Counted from the stretch's first letter, positions 49,101-59,900 are shown. The stretch is DNA of 64,000 nt from Hyaloperonospora brassicae (GCA_947650285.1 CANTFL010000421.1:1-64000); one strand, 5' to 3'. Made by a program: numbers and translations. Notes: generated from the sequence alone by a model not told the origin.

Positions 49101-50244
49101 GCGGGACCAAACTGCCTCGATCCGATTCCACTTCGTACTGCGCTTGCTTGTCCGTGCCGAGATCCAGCAAGAAGTCGGCCACATCACGACGAGGTGGACA
49201 CTTGAAGCCCAAGCCTTCGAAGTAACTCAGTGCCTCAGCCCTCGGTCCGTGGTACATCTCGTAGCCCTCGTTCAAGATCACGACATCGTCGAAGAGCTGA
49301 AAGACCTCGGGCGACGGCTGCAGCAGCGAAATCACGATCGTCTTGCGGAACTTCTTGGCAATGCTGCGCTGGGTCGTGATGATGTCGAACGTCGCGGCGC
49401 TGTCGAGTCCCGTACTGATCTCGTCCATCATCATGACGTACTTGTTGCCGAACTCCATCTCGCCCGTTGTCACGCGCTTGCGCTCTCCGCCCGACACACC
49501 GCGAATCATGGCGTCGCCCACGATGGTGTTCTGACAGTTGTCGAGTCCGAGCTGCTGGATGACGATGTCTGGGTAGTGCTTGTACATGGCTCTCGCAGCA
49601 TCCAGCGCGGCCTTGTTCTCCTCGGGTGAGCCGTTGATAAGGTGCTGCTCGTCACGTTTGGAGAGACCGCCACCGCAACAGGCGTGCGCAAACTCGAGCG
49701 TCTCTTTCACAGTCAAGAGCGGGTAGTGCTTGTCTCGCTGGGTCACGTAGGACACGAACTGCGGCAGGTGCTTGCGCATCTCCTTGGCTGGTGTGCCATT
49801 GTACGTCACATCGCCCTCCATCGTGATGTTCTTGCCGTCCGGGAAGCGGCCGCTGATCAGCTTCATGAGCGACGACTTGCCAGATCCCGGCTGGCCGAGC
49901 ACGAGCGTGATGGTGCCTGGCTTGAACACGCCGCTGATGTTCTTGAGGATCTCCTTCTTCACGACTTGCTTGCTGGACCTCAGCTCGCGGACCCCCGTCT
50001 TGATCACGTTGATCAGAGTGGGCAGCTCCACAGTGATGTTCGACTCGTCTTTCACCATAATGTCGGCCGTAATGGACACGTCTTTGAAGCGCACCTCCAT
50101 CTGCGGAAGCGCTTTGCCCAGTGATTTCTCCATGCGCGACGCAACGTGGTCGTGTAGCGCCTGCGGTCCCTCGGCCAGCAGTGTTTTGCTATTTTCGTAC
50201 TCGATAGCAGCACGCAGAGGCGTGTCGGTCACGTTGAGATTCAT
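46156..50244 (-). CDS. PDR-type ABCG transporter, full length
   Basis: Single-exon gene of 1362 codons encoding a plasma-membrane-type ATP-driven pump of the pleiotropic drug resistance (PDR/ABCG) family, probably exporting lipophilic toxins or plant defence compounds. Layout is NBD-TMD-NBD-TMD. NBD1 (about 95-340): Walker A GQPGSGKSS at 117-125, signature VSGGERKR at 250-257, Walker B MMMDEIS with D274 and E275; Gln309 sits where the switch His is expected. TMD1 spans about 450-705, six predicted segments. NBD2 (about 755-1000): Walker A GSSGAGKTT at 798-806, degenerate signature SVEQMKRLT at 901-909, Walker B LFLDEPTSGLD at 921-931, switch His957. TMD2 spans about 1095-1355. The frame is open upstream to 50466, but I choose ATG 50244 because the predicted core promoter lies between the two starts and the extra 74 residues look unlike the family. 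No frameshift or missing motif; it looks functional. Confidence 0.96.
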   Translation of the reverse strand: MNLNVTDTPLRAAIEYENSKTLLAEGPQALHDHVASRMEKSLGKALPQMEVRFKDVSITADIMVKDESNITVELPTLINVIKTGVRELRSSKQVVKKEILKNISGVFKPGTITLVLGQPGSGKSSLMKLISGRFPDGKNITMEGDVTYNGTPAKEMRKHLPQFVSYVTQRDKHYPLLTVKETLEFAHACCGGGLSKRDEQHLINGSPEENKAALDAARAMYKHYPDIVIQQLGLDNCQNTIVGDAMIRGVSGGERKRVTTGEMEFGNKYVMMMDEISTGLDSAATFDIITTQRSIAKKFRKTIVISLLQPSPEVFQLFDDVVILNEGYEMYHGPRAEALSYFEGLGFKCPPRRDVADFLLDLGTDKQAQYEVESDRGSLVPRSASDFATAFERSSICDRMRASLEDPVHPTLVQDKKVHMDILPEFHQNFWDSTCLLMTRQVKVTLRDSAALCGRLFMNTIMGLLYASVFYQFDPTNAQLVMGVIFASVLCLSLGQSAQIPTVMAAREVFYKQRGANFFRTASYVLSSSASQLLPIILESVVFGCIVYWMCGFVDTIGAFFLFLLMLIITNLAFTAFFFFLASASPNFSIANPISSVSILFFILFGGFVITKEQIPDYLIWIYWLNPIAWCVRALAVNQYRDDTFDTCVYGDINFCESFNQTAGIYSLGTFEVPSEKYWLWYSIAFIGGAYVFFMCLSFIALEYNRYESPENVTLTSENKGDTKDGYGMMQTPRGSTNGGDAALSVAPASDKLFVPVTIAFKDLWYSVPDPTNPKGTIDLLKGISGYALPGTITALMGSSGAGKTTLMDVIAGRKTGGTIGGHILLNGVPATDLAIRRSTGYCEQMDIHCDSTTFREALTFSAFLRQGADVPDSQKYDSVNECLELLDLHPIADQIVRGSSVEQMKRLTIGVELAAQPSVLFLDEPTSGLDARSAKLIMDGVRKVANTGRTIVCTIHQPSTEVFSVFDSLLLLKRGGETVFAGELGENACEMIAYFESIEGVTKLASNYNAATWMLEVIGAGVGNSNGAKDFVKVFQESRQFEILQTNLDRDGVTRPSADLPELIFTDKRAATELVQMKMVMQRFFRMYWRTASFNLTRFFVSLVLGLVFGITYVDSEYTSFTGINSGMGMLYLTVAFLGISSFNSSLPIASQERGVFYRERAAQTYNAVWYFFASSVVEIPYTFLAVMLFMAPFYPMVGFSGASAFFTFWLAVSMHVLLQAYIGEFLVFLLPNVEVAQILGFLMALIFLLFMGFSPPAGDLPTGYKWLYHITPQKYTFAVLASLVFGDCPDSGVGDDVGCELMTNMPPNLPAGLTVKSYLDSTFLVKHSEIWRNNGIVLAFLVLFRVLTLVAMRFVNHQKR

Positions 50245-50326
50245 ACCGGATTGCGCAATTCGACACGAGCGAAGGAGGTCTGGTAGTTGCAGTAGTGGAC
50301 TGGTAGTGCAGTGGACTCGAGGTCGC

Positions 50327-50340
50327 AAATTGCGAAGTGA
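50327..50340 (-). promoter_or_regulatory. oomycete Inr/FPR core promoter of the ABC gene
   Basis: The minus strand reads TCACTTCGCAATTT, an exact fit to the oomycete initiator plus flanking element as I know it (TCAYTYY followed by NMAWTTT). It lies about 85-95 bases upstream of ATG 50244, a usual leader length, and downstream of the in-frame ATG at 50466, which argues against that longer start. Confidence 0.65.
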
Positions 50341-52208
50341 CGGTTTCTGAAGACAAGACTGGTCACGGGTGGGATAAAACTGACGTAATAGACCGCGTGA
50401 GGTTTTTCGCTGACGGCTGTGGCACTTCGGGCAATTCAGGGCAATGCTTTTTACATACGACTCCAAGTCAAACGACGAGGTCTGAACTTACTGTGTGCTG
50501 TAAAATCACAGAACTTTTCCTTCGATCCTTTGATGACCTGCGCTTACCACGTGATGATGGCAACGGGTGAAGCGCGGACCAATCACCGCCGAGATTCTGC
50601 AACGCGACGTCGTCGTCCTGCGAGCATGATGATTCCCACTTCGCACATAAGCGGGGCGCTATTCGGTATCAGCAGCTTGCCAGATACAAATAGGGATTGG
50701 TCCTATATTTAACCCCATTGTAAGGAATCCGGGCACCAAATGTTTACGTATTGGCGTAAACAAGCCACTTCGTTGAAAGCATTTGGCGACGTGCTGTACG
50801 ACGCACACCATCACACACACCCTATGTGTACTGTCGATCCAGACGTTATGTACGTCTCACAATTTCGACACTGCGACACGGTTGAATAGCACACATGTCT
50901 TCTGTAGGACGACATTGTTGGACTGCCTCATACGCGGTGTAAGGGGGACAAACGACGCCACAGCACTTCCGATCTTTCTGTCAGCCATAAATACACTTGT
51001 GATCAAGTCACTATCGAACTTTCTTCGCTCACGGGCAGCACCGGCCAAGCGACAGAGACCTCGAAAGAGCCGATCTAGCGACCCCTCTACCTCAGGGATC
51101 GGTATATCGGCTCTTTCGAGGTCTCGCAAAGTCCTGCCATAATGAAGCCGACGTTAAGGCGGCATTCCTACCGTCCGCTCGCGCGCCACGACGGTCAAGT
51201 CGGTGTGCGAACCAATAGGAGCAATAGGCACGATGTCTGCAGGTGTGGGGCACGTCGACTGAACACCGAATACCCTCAATCCAAGCACTACCAGTTTCTT
51301 ACTCTTATACGTCTGCCTTCGTGTCACCGACTCGTCCGCCAAGCGCGAATCGGTCGTACTAAGGGGATCTACCCAAAACGTGATGATGTCTACAACATCT
51401 CAGTACCGGAAATACCATAGATGCCAGGGGAACAGTCAACATGACCCTCTGGAATGGCTGATGCAGCATTCAGCCTCCATTTCATGAGTGCTTTGCCCCC
51501 TTCATTCAACTCAACTGTTGGTTGCCGGCCACACGTGCACTTTGCGGAGGATCTCCTGTGAAGTCCGACGTTTGAGCCGGTAGAATGAGACAGTGCGTCG
51601 GAGAACGATGTAATCGAGTCATACGGGTAGTTTCCTACCGAGGCTTCTTGGACCGTTTACATGTGCCCAGTAGACATTCGAGTCATTCCTCTCATACATG
51701 AACACGGCACCAGGCTTTCCGAGACGAGATAGAGTGATGCACTCCAGTCCGTCTTGCCATTACGAGTTGCAACATGTCTGATAGTTCCGTAGCCTGGACG
51801 GCAACGTCGGTGCATGAAAGAGTCTGGCGTTTCGAGACGGGACAATGTTTGCGTAACGACTCGATCAACGATTTTACCCGCTCATCATGTAAGGTCATTA
51901 TACAAAATGGTCATAGTAGATATGCCTCACTGGATATGATTCGTAAACAGAACACGCACCATATAATATGGTCCTAAAAAGAATGCGTATTATATGTAAG
52001 AGGCACTAATATTTGGAAGATAAAAACGCTGACAATTTATAAATGTATATTGCATACTAATTTGTGTAGGGGCAAACGTAATTGACATAATTAATATAAG
52101 ATTTTATAATTTTAACATAACATATTAGAAGGTTCTCTTAGCATATCACAACACAACGTAATATTCTTCCAGGACCCAATGGTCTACTATTTCTACTGTA
52201 CATTAAAA
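50341..52208. other. upstream region of the ABC gene, no gene identified
   Basis: Frames such as 50857-51129 (minus, 90 codons) and 51142-51420 (plus, 92 codons) have no recognisable domain. It contains the hairpin at 51055-51125. The part right of about 51900 is very AT-rich and may be decayed LTR sequence. Confidence 0.35.
51055..51125. repeat. perfect 20-bp inverted repeat, 31-nt loop
   Basis: GAGACCTCGAAAGAGCCGAT at 51055-51074 is the exact reverse complement of 51106-51125. Either strand would fold into a stable hairpin. It lies about 0.8 kb upstream of the ABC gene. It could be a small inverted-repeat insertion, a small-RNA precursor or a terminator-like structure; the sequence alone does not decide. 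Confidence 0.85.
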
Positions 52209-52442
52209 GATATCAACACACCAATCGCTGCTTGACGCGCGCAATGGGTGGTGAGTAAACGTCACAATATATTGTCTCATATATAGCTATAAATTACAGT
52301 CTGATAGAAAAAGAGATTTTAGAACTTAATTATATGTAATATAGTTCTACTTTACCACTACAAATCTCTTTCGTTTAGTAGTTTACCTTCCTCCGTGCAC
52401 GTGTACGCGAGGTAGCAGGGCACTAACGGCCTCTGTTGTAAG
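52209..52442 (+). repeat. LTR fragment, subfamily A-like, cut by hAT
   Basis: From GATATCAAC at 52209, through CACCAATCGCTGC, the ACGCGCGCAATGGGTGGTGAG block and AGCAGGGCACT, it follows the LTR at 42664-43104 in the same orientation. LTR similarity stops near 52440, just before TAGGGCTCC. The 3' end of the LTR is not found next to it. Confidence 0.75.
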
Positions 52443-54757
52443 TAGGGCTCCTACCCGGACCGGAACCCCCCCCGGGAGGGGGGGGTGACCGGGGGGTGGG
52501 GTTTGGGGGTACGTCAACCCCACCCGGGGGTCCCACGGGGTTAACATACATATCTGTGGATATATATTGATATATATTGCATAGCAATTCCAACAGATCT
52601 TATACCCTCTCAACATAGCAACCCTCAACAACTTCTTATACCAGTCCTGCATACATATCAGCACCTCAATAAATTTCCCGTTCAGAGACACCCTTTCATC
52701 CCTGCAAATCAAACCACCCATCGACAGAGCACGCTCGGAAGGGACACTGGTAGCGGGAATTGCCAGAAGGGCCCTCGCCATCTTGCCCAAACTAGGAAAA
52801 TTCACCTGTCGACGGTGCCAATATCCTAAAGGATTCACATCCTCTCGGCCAGGTCTTCCCCCAAATACTTCACAATTTCCCCGTCCACGTTGGTATTCTT
52901 CTGCCCCTTTGCATAAGTGAAATCTTCAAAATCGACGGCCTCTTTACCTGCTTCATCAGTGGCCATTGAAACGGCTGCATGAGTGCTGTAGCGGCTTGTA
53001 GCAACAGCAAAGCTCCCACGAATCATGCGAGTATGAATGCCATACTGAGCAAAATGTCATGCATGCTTGATGAAGAAAACAATCTTGATCGGGGATCGAG
53101 AATGACGGGGTGCAGGTAAAAAGGTAAAAAGGTTTGTTGAGAGCCGCCTTGAGAAAAATTTTCAAGCTTATGAATAATTTCTCTAGCTTGCTTTAGAAGG
53201 TGCTCCGAGTCGTAGGTCTGTTCCATCTGCAAGATTCAAAGATGGTTGAACATAAATATTGATATCTCGGATACTCTACTTTAAAATTATATCTTCGCAC
53301 TTTTTGCAATTGAACAATGAGGGCAAAAAAGATCGAAAGAGCTTTCTCAAGCGTGGGGAAACGTGAATCTGCAAGCCTTTCCGTGGCCGTGTTCAGAGGT
53401 TGAAGAAACTTCATGATCTGACCAAGCTTTTACCATTCCTCTTTTGAAAGGGCAAATTTCTGATAATCGACATCGCTAAAGCAGACTCCAGTCACGGTCG
53501 GGCTGTCGAACCGAAAAAAAAAACAATTTTACCAATGAGTGAAAGAAACAATTCACAAGTACATACCGTAAGTGCAAAAAGTGCGAACACATCTGGTAAG
53601 TCGAATTCTACAGCGTTCGACATCGAGAATCAAGTAGTTCACAGTAGAACCTTGTTAATGGTACTTCACAGCTTGGGCAAAACGTTGGCGACGTTGATCA
53701 GAAGATCATACATAGACTGACATGCCGTGTACAGGCTTTGGGACCGTAGCCAAGTAGACATAGAAAACATCAGGTTGGGTTGTGATGTTGTGCACCGACG
53801 TGACACATGTGGCGGTGCAGTCCTCCTCTTTATTGTTGCGGCATTATTTCCCTCCAAGGGCCGTGATTTCAGCCAAATGGTTCACATGAGCCATGCAACC
53901 AAACAGCTGTTCCTTATGATTGAACTCCACATGCTCCATTCGGGAAAGAGCTCGAGCCATAGCGAAGTTTGTGCTGGCATTGTCGACAGTAATGGCAGAG
54001 AGGGATCCAACGATGCCATAGTCGGACAGAACGTTGTAATGCAGTTCTGCAAAATTTCGAGCTGAATGCTTACCGGCAAAACATAATTGTTAAATGTAAG
54101 AAGAAGATCTGGTTGTCAAATCCCGCAGAACCCATGCAATCAGGAAAATGCACTTACCCATCACAGCAGAAATCTCCAGAAATTGTTCTTGCATTTTCCA
54201 ATCGGTGTCAGTACAATGAGCGTTGATCGCCATCAAGGATTTTACGCTGGGTGAAGTCCAAGCATCGGAAGTAAAAGCGATCTATTCGACCTTGGAAAGA
54301 CTGATCTTGATATATTCGCGTTCGGAAAAGATGGTTCTGGATGGCGTCGGCCTCGACCATCATCTGAGGGTATGTTTTCATTACAGGCGCCTAAAAGATT
54401 GATAATATGCTTTGTTAGATGATGGCGAACGGCAGGTTGGCGTCAGCAATGAAGTATCCGATGTGAGTTTTGAGGTCCTGTCCGGTCAACAAAGTCTACA
54501 GCAAGGATTGATCTAGTCTTTTGCAAATGCAGGTTACATGTGTTTCACAAGCTCACCTTCTCGTGAGTTCTCTTTTGAAAAATACTTCTGAATAGATGCA
54601 TTGTTCTCGTCCTTCTTCTTCGGATCGCTGAGATTGAGAACCTTTGTCAGGTGCTCCTTCAAGTTCTTAGTGCTGCCGGGCATGTCAAGGTTAAGGGAGC
54701 GACCGCATACACGGCCCGTCCTTCGGTTTGTGACGACTTGACAAAGGGCTTTATTGG
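52443..54757 (-). mobile_element. hAT DNA transposon, right part missing
   Basis: The left end starts about 52443 with TAGGGCTCCTACCCGG, followed by a C/G-homopolymer-rich subterminal tract at 52460-52530, inside a host LTR. The transposase reads on the minus strand and is cut at its N-terminal end by the LTR at 54758. No matching opposite terminal repeat is seen right of element 2, so an 8-bp target duplication cannot be tested. Confidence 0.75.
52590..54757 (-). pseudogene. hAT transposase, intron-containing, broken
   Basis: Reading from the right: a BED-finger-like start at 54757-54540 (GRVCGRSLNLDMPG, then NLKEHLTKV); FIADANLPFAII near 54430-54460; FTSDAWTSPSVKS near 54250-54280, preceded by one in-frame TAG; TVDNASTNFA near 53965-53990 and FGCMAHVNHLA near 53880-53910; LSIFFALIVQLQKV near 53300-53340; YLHPVILDPRSRLF near 53080-53120; and the C-terminal dimerisation region with FPSLGKMARALLAIPATSVP, then SERALSMGG, at about 52710-52810. 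Introns with ordinary borders are visible (GGTAAGTGC near 54155; GTGCGAAG to TCTTGCAG about 53300-53230). A stop and frameshift before the C-terminal region and loss of the first exon make it a pseudogene. Confidence 0.8.
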
Positions 54758-55200
54758 TGTAACGGGGCACCGACGACTACGTACTGGGCAACCAGTACGG
54801 AGCTCACTTCCACTGACAACAGTGACAGTCAGTGCCCTGCTAAGTGTTGCACCAACACAGAGGAAGGAAAGGAGACTAAGGTGAAAGACTCTAGTCGTAG
54901 AAAAAGTACAACTGTTATTAATATAATTAAGTCCTATAACTCTCGTATCTCTGTCTGTCCTGACTTAATTATACTAATGCAACTATTTGTATGATGCCGT
55001 CTACTCACCACCCCTTGCGCGCGTCTAGCGGCGATTGGTGGGTTGATATCATCGCGATATCAACCAATGAGTAGACCCTTCGGTCATCTTCAACAATATC
55101 ATCATGCTCTGTGATATTGTTGAAAGAATATTCATCGTAATATTCTTTATTGTCATTTTATCCTTAATGACAATATCATGTAACGGGCTACCCCGTAACA
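54758..55200 (-). repeat. 3' LTR of element 2, subfamily A
   Basis: 443 bp, TGTAACGGGG at the left to CCCCGTAACA at the right (one base off the usual end). Its closest relative here is the LTR at 63600-64000, which lies in the opposite orientation; it is clearly less like 62391-62782. It interrupts the hAT transposase. Confidence 0.95.
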
Positions 55201-55297
55201 GCACCCCTCCCTCAACTAATAGTCACCGTGTGACTATCGAAACTTTTGTGGCCACCGTTTGGATGCCAACGGGACGGGGAGTACTTGTTAATCAGAT

Positions 55298-55316
55298 TCA
55301 TTCATTCTGACTTTGC
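55298..55316 (+). promoter_or_regulatory. possible Inr for the antisense ORF of element 2
   Basis: TCATTCATTCTGACTTTG contains TCATTCT, fitting the oomycete initiator TCAYTYY, but the flanking element fits only partly. It lies about 15-30 bases before ATG 55331. The matching stretch in element 1 is degenerate, so this is a weak call. Confidence 0.25.
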
Positions 55317-55330
55317 CTCGCATAGTTAAC

Positions 55331-56927
55331 ATGTCTATGCGGCGGGACCCAAAGACGACACAGCCTGTTGCTGCGCCCGCCTCTGCGGCAGACGAATCGT
55401 CGTCTGCTGCTCGTTCTCAGCCTGCAGCAATTTTTCCTGCAGGCGCATGTGGTATCGCACCACATGCACACAGTAACCTCGAAATAGGGGTCAGCTACGC
55501 TGGCGAGTCAGATGTGTCTGACTCGCAAAAGCCTTTAGAGGCATCACACTCACCTGCGGTGCCTCGCTCACCATAGACCTGCCGAACGTACGAACTCGCG
55601 ACATGCGTCACAGTCTGTTTGGCAGTAATGATGAATATGGTGATGAGTATGATTACTCATCACCGCGATCAGCTCGTGCGCCTTCGCGCGAGTGATTCGA
55701 CGAAGGCACGAGCCGTCGTCATACTGATAACCGTGGTACCGGCAAAGGTACCACGTCGAATCGTGATGAGCTTAATCCGTGGCGTTTGCCTGAACACCTC
55801 ATCAATAGCTTGTCTCACGAAACAAGTCAACACCATAGAGTTACATTATTCGATGCGAGCGAGATCCATGGCTAGATCTCCAGCGCGAAGAACTTTTGCG
55901 CTGAAGAAGACTTCTATATCGATGCTTTCCCCATGCATCGATGGTACAACGTTAGCCAAAAGCGTGACAAGGCTTAGCTTCTAGCTGCATGGAACGCGTT
56001 CGTCCAAAATTTTAAGAATTTCTGACGAGAAGGATGGCTCCGGAAACTTGAAGCAGTACGCATCAAGTTTGAGAAACGAACTCCAACAGGTGCAAGGTAT
56101 CGGCTGCATCGTTTGTCGAGTGAGGCAGACATCCCTTGCCTCACTTGGGTGATCCTTGTGCGAGTTGTGTTGACAACTCGCAACGTGCACATAGGGATGT
56201 TAATTTCCTAAGCTCGCCCTGGGGAAGGGCACACATCTCGGCTGAGATGCGGGATGCGATTGCAAACTTGCAATTATTCTACAAGCGCCAAGGCGCGTGT
56301 TTACCGATGGGCCCTCGAACCAATCGGATGAGTCTAGTCCTACTGGTGGACGAGACCTTCAACGTCCATCAACAGCTGAGAGCGGGGCTCCCAGCTGTTC
56401 CAAGAGGGTGGATACCCCCGCCACTGGACGAGGTAGCTCGTCCTTGATCCTGAATCGTCATGGTGGTTCAAGATACGCTCCACTAGGAAGCGTTGACCAC
56501 CGTGAGAATCCACCAAAGGATGTGGTGGAGGAGGAAAGACCTCCTCCAGATGATTCTGTTCACCATCTCGACCCTTACGAGATGGATCGCGCAATCGATG
56601 AGATGCGCGATGACTTGAAGCACGATCGCGACCGGCGCTACGCTTTGACTGATACCGTGCGAAAGAACCGCAAGGATCACGAGGCTGACCGGGCGAGGGA
56701 TCGCGCCGATTACGCCACAGCGCAGCTTCAGGTCGAGCGGGATGTCCGCTCCTTTTCGGCGAGCTGGCGACAGCTCGCGGGGAGTTTCTCGGTTGAGTTC
56801 CGAGGTACCATATCTGCGCGACCAGACGGATCGTCTGGAGCGCGAACGCAAGAACTTGATGGATGTTTTTAAACGTGGGGGCTATCTTCATCGGAAGAAG
56901 AAGGCTCGTACTGACAGTACGACCTAA
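55331..56927 (+). pseudogene. antisense ORF of element 2, broken
   Basis: Runs opposite to gag-pol. It starts at ATG 55331 (MSMRRDPKTTQPVAAPAS), about 130 bases inside the 3' LTR, and ends in RKKKARTDSTT before TAA at about 56927. Visible parts in order: an Ala/Ser-rich head to 55576; HSLFGSNDEYGDEYDYSS near 55615-55660; NPWRLPEHLI near 55770-55805; WNAFVQNFKNF and GWLRKLEAVRIKFEKRTPTG near 55985-56095; a Gly/Ser/Pro part with RHGGSRYAPLGSVDHRENPP near 56455-56515; and a charged, heptad-like segment with EMRDDLKHDRDRRYALTDTV near 56600-56665. The same order occurs in element 1. It overlaps the chromodomain end of pol on the other strand. It contains frameshifts and stops; the family is unknown. 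Confidence 0.65.
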
Positions 56928-59900
56928 GCCTCCCCACGTAAAACGTAGGATGCGTGCGCATCCCACGTGGCAATTCGATCGTGTATGCGGGCCCTTGCGA
57001 TGCAACACTCGAAATGGCCCAATGTATTTCGGCAGTAGTTTACTACTGCCGACACTAGTGACTGCATGTCCAGGTAAGTTTACCGTAGACAGTAGTACTA
57101 GGTCGTAAACGTTAGATGAAAGAACATTTTCTCTTCCATTCTTGTCTGCGTTCCGTTTCTGACGGTCCACCGCATTTGCGATGGAGTCCTGAACGAAACG
57201 GACTACCGACTCTCGATTCAGCAGAAAGTTCTCTGCTGACTCGTTGTTTTGTCTTTTAGTGCGCTTCGTGCGCACTGCTAAGAGATTGATATCTACTTCA
57301 GCGAGGTTTTCTTCTTCCTCGCTGGCATAATCGTTGACGATGCTGAATATACCAGCATCGTCATCATCATCCGAGTCAATAATAGCGTCGCCGCTAATAC
57401 TGAGGTGATTTTCTTCATCGATGTCGACCTGATCGACATCAGCATCATACGTGACGACGTTAGCGTCGACACGTGATGAGCGAGATCCAAAACGGTTTTT
57501 TCTCGAGCGAGTCCCTACCCCCCTTATCCAAGAGTCACATTCTAGAAGGGCGGCAACACGTGGATGGCGTAAGCTATTAAATGTAAAACGGTGTGTGCTG
57601 GGTTGAAGCATGCACCTTATTGTTGATGGCAAATTCCACCATCGGCAAGAAATCACTTCAACTCGAAAAGGAGTGGACATATCCTCAAAGGATCTCTTCG
57701 AGGAAACGGTTTGCACATTCCGTCTAACCATCTGTTTCGGGATGGTCAGATATGGACATCTTTAGTCGTGTTCCGAGTGAACGGAACACGGATTGCCAAA
57801 ACTCCGCCGTGAACCGAGGATCACGGTTGGATACGAGTTCACGGGATAATCTGTGGAGTCGAAACACTGTGTCGATGAAGAAAAGCACACATCTATGTGC
57901 AGTGATCGACCTGGGAACCGCAGCACGATGCATCTTCTTACTGAAACCTTCCACAAACACAAGAATAGCATTATTCCTGTGAGTGCATTCAGGAAACCCG
58001 AAGGCAAAGTATATGGAAACGGACTTTCAACACTCTGTCGGGACCGGCATAGGTTGTAATGGTGCTGGGAATGAAGGACTAGGCTCCACCCGTTGACAGA
58101 CCTTGCAAGAACGAATGTACTTGCGTACGAACAAATACTGGCGGAGCCAGCAAAATTTACGACTTACCGTAAGGTAGGTCTTTTCCCTACCACGATGCCC
58201 GCCAGAGACCGCATCGTGACATTCGAACATGATGCGTAAACGCAAATCATCATGATCGGTAACGACGACACGAGGTGTATCCTCGGCAACTGCTGTGTAG
58301 TACAGCAGGCCATTGAGAGTCGTATACCGATCCAACGAGGAACGTTATAGAGGCGGCAAATCCGACAAGGATTTCCGGGATGGATTTGCAAGGTGACCCA
58401 TCAAACAAAGGAGAATAATATCCACTGCTTATGCCTTCCGCACGTCGTCTAGTAAAGGCGATGACTTCACGCTGACTGACAGTGCTGCAACAGTGAGCAA
58501 GGCCTCACTGTTGGCGCGTGTTGTCGGCTCGAAATCGGGCCAACATAATAACGCATCAGCGACGACGTCAAGTCGTCCTGGTTTGCATTCCACGGAGAAG
58601 TTGTACTCCGCGAAGAAAGACAGCCACCTCGCCATTCGTTGCAAGAGGTGTGGACTGTTTACGGCCGTGCGTAGTGACGCATGGTCCGTATATACGATGA
58701 ACGGTCTATCTCCCAAGAGATAGACGCGAAACTTAGCCAGTGCGTACTTCATGACAGGACTTCCTTGTCATACACTGGGTAATTGCGTTCAGCTGGATGC
58801 GGCTGACGCGATTGATAGAAGACGACGAGCTCCGCGCCGTCTGTGTCATACTGCATCAACGCACAGCCGATAGCAAAATTGCTGGCGTCACAGTCCACAT
58901 GAAATGGTCTGTCCTGGTCGGCAATCGCCAAGATGGGCACTTCATCAAGCTCCGATTGATACCTTCAAAGGAACGCTGGCACTAAGCTTTCCATGACCAC
59001 TTCACATCTTTCTTGAGCAAGCAAGAAAGATGAACAGTCATATCGGCGTATTTGAGCGAGTACTTGTGTAAGTACGCTGAAAAGCCAAGGAACTTACGAA
59101 GTCCCTTGACATGGACTGGCACTGGCCAGTCGGTGATCGCCTTGGTCTTTTCGGGATCAGGTCGTACGCCGTGTTTACCCACGATGCACCCAAGAAGTGG
59201 TATTTCGTTGCCGCGAATATACACTTCGTGAGATTGGCATACAACTTATGCTTGCGCATAAGTTGAAGGACTTGACGAACATGAGTTCTATGAACCTCAA
59301 CGTCCGTCGTTCCGTCCATAGCCCGACTATGGACGAAAACATCGTCAAAATAAGTCAATGCGAAATCCCGCGCCGATCTCAATCGATTTGTAACACATCT
59401 GTTGAATGTTGCAGGGGCATTGCTCAGCTCCTGTGGCATCACTACCCACTCCCACAGCATACCGCTTCGGGTGCTCACTGCTGTGTACGGGATGTCCCGT
59501 TCACGCATGAGGATCTGATAGAATCCGTCCATCAGATCCATGGACGAGAAGATGGTCCTGTTTGACATACCATCTATGATTACGTCCTTTCTCGGTATCG
59601 GCATCTGAGCCGGTACCGTTGCAGCATTCAATTTGTTGAATGCGTGCACTATCCGCCATCCTCCTGTGGCTTTTCGCACACAGAAGGTCGGAGAGCTGTA
59701 GGAGGAAGTTGATTCCCTCACATGACCCGCTTCTAAGCGATCGGTAAAGAGCTTGTCGATCGCTAGCACCGATCCACGAGGCAGTGGCCACTGCCTCATG
59801 ACACAGTAATTCGATCCCGGCTTGAGCTCGATCTCGTGTCGAGTGCCTTTGTCCTTAGGCAACTCGCAAGGTACCGATTCAGGGAACAAATCCTTGAATT

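Noticed and set aside
50245..50466. 74-residue N-terminal extension of the ABC transporter frame
   Set aside because: It is in frame, but a predicted core promoter lies inside it, the residues resemble a translated leader, and family members begin near MNLN.
50857..51129. 90-codon minus-strand ORF ending over the hairpin
   Set aside because: No family recognised; the frame includes one arm of the inverted repeat, which argues against a protein gene.
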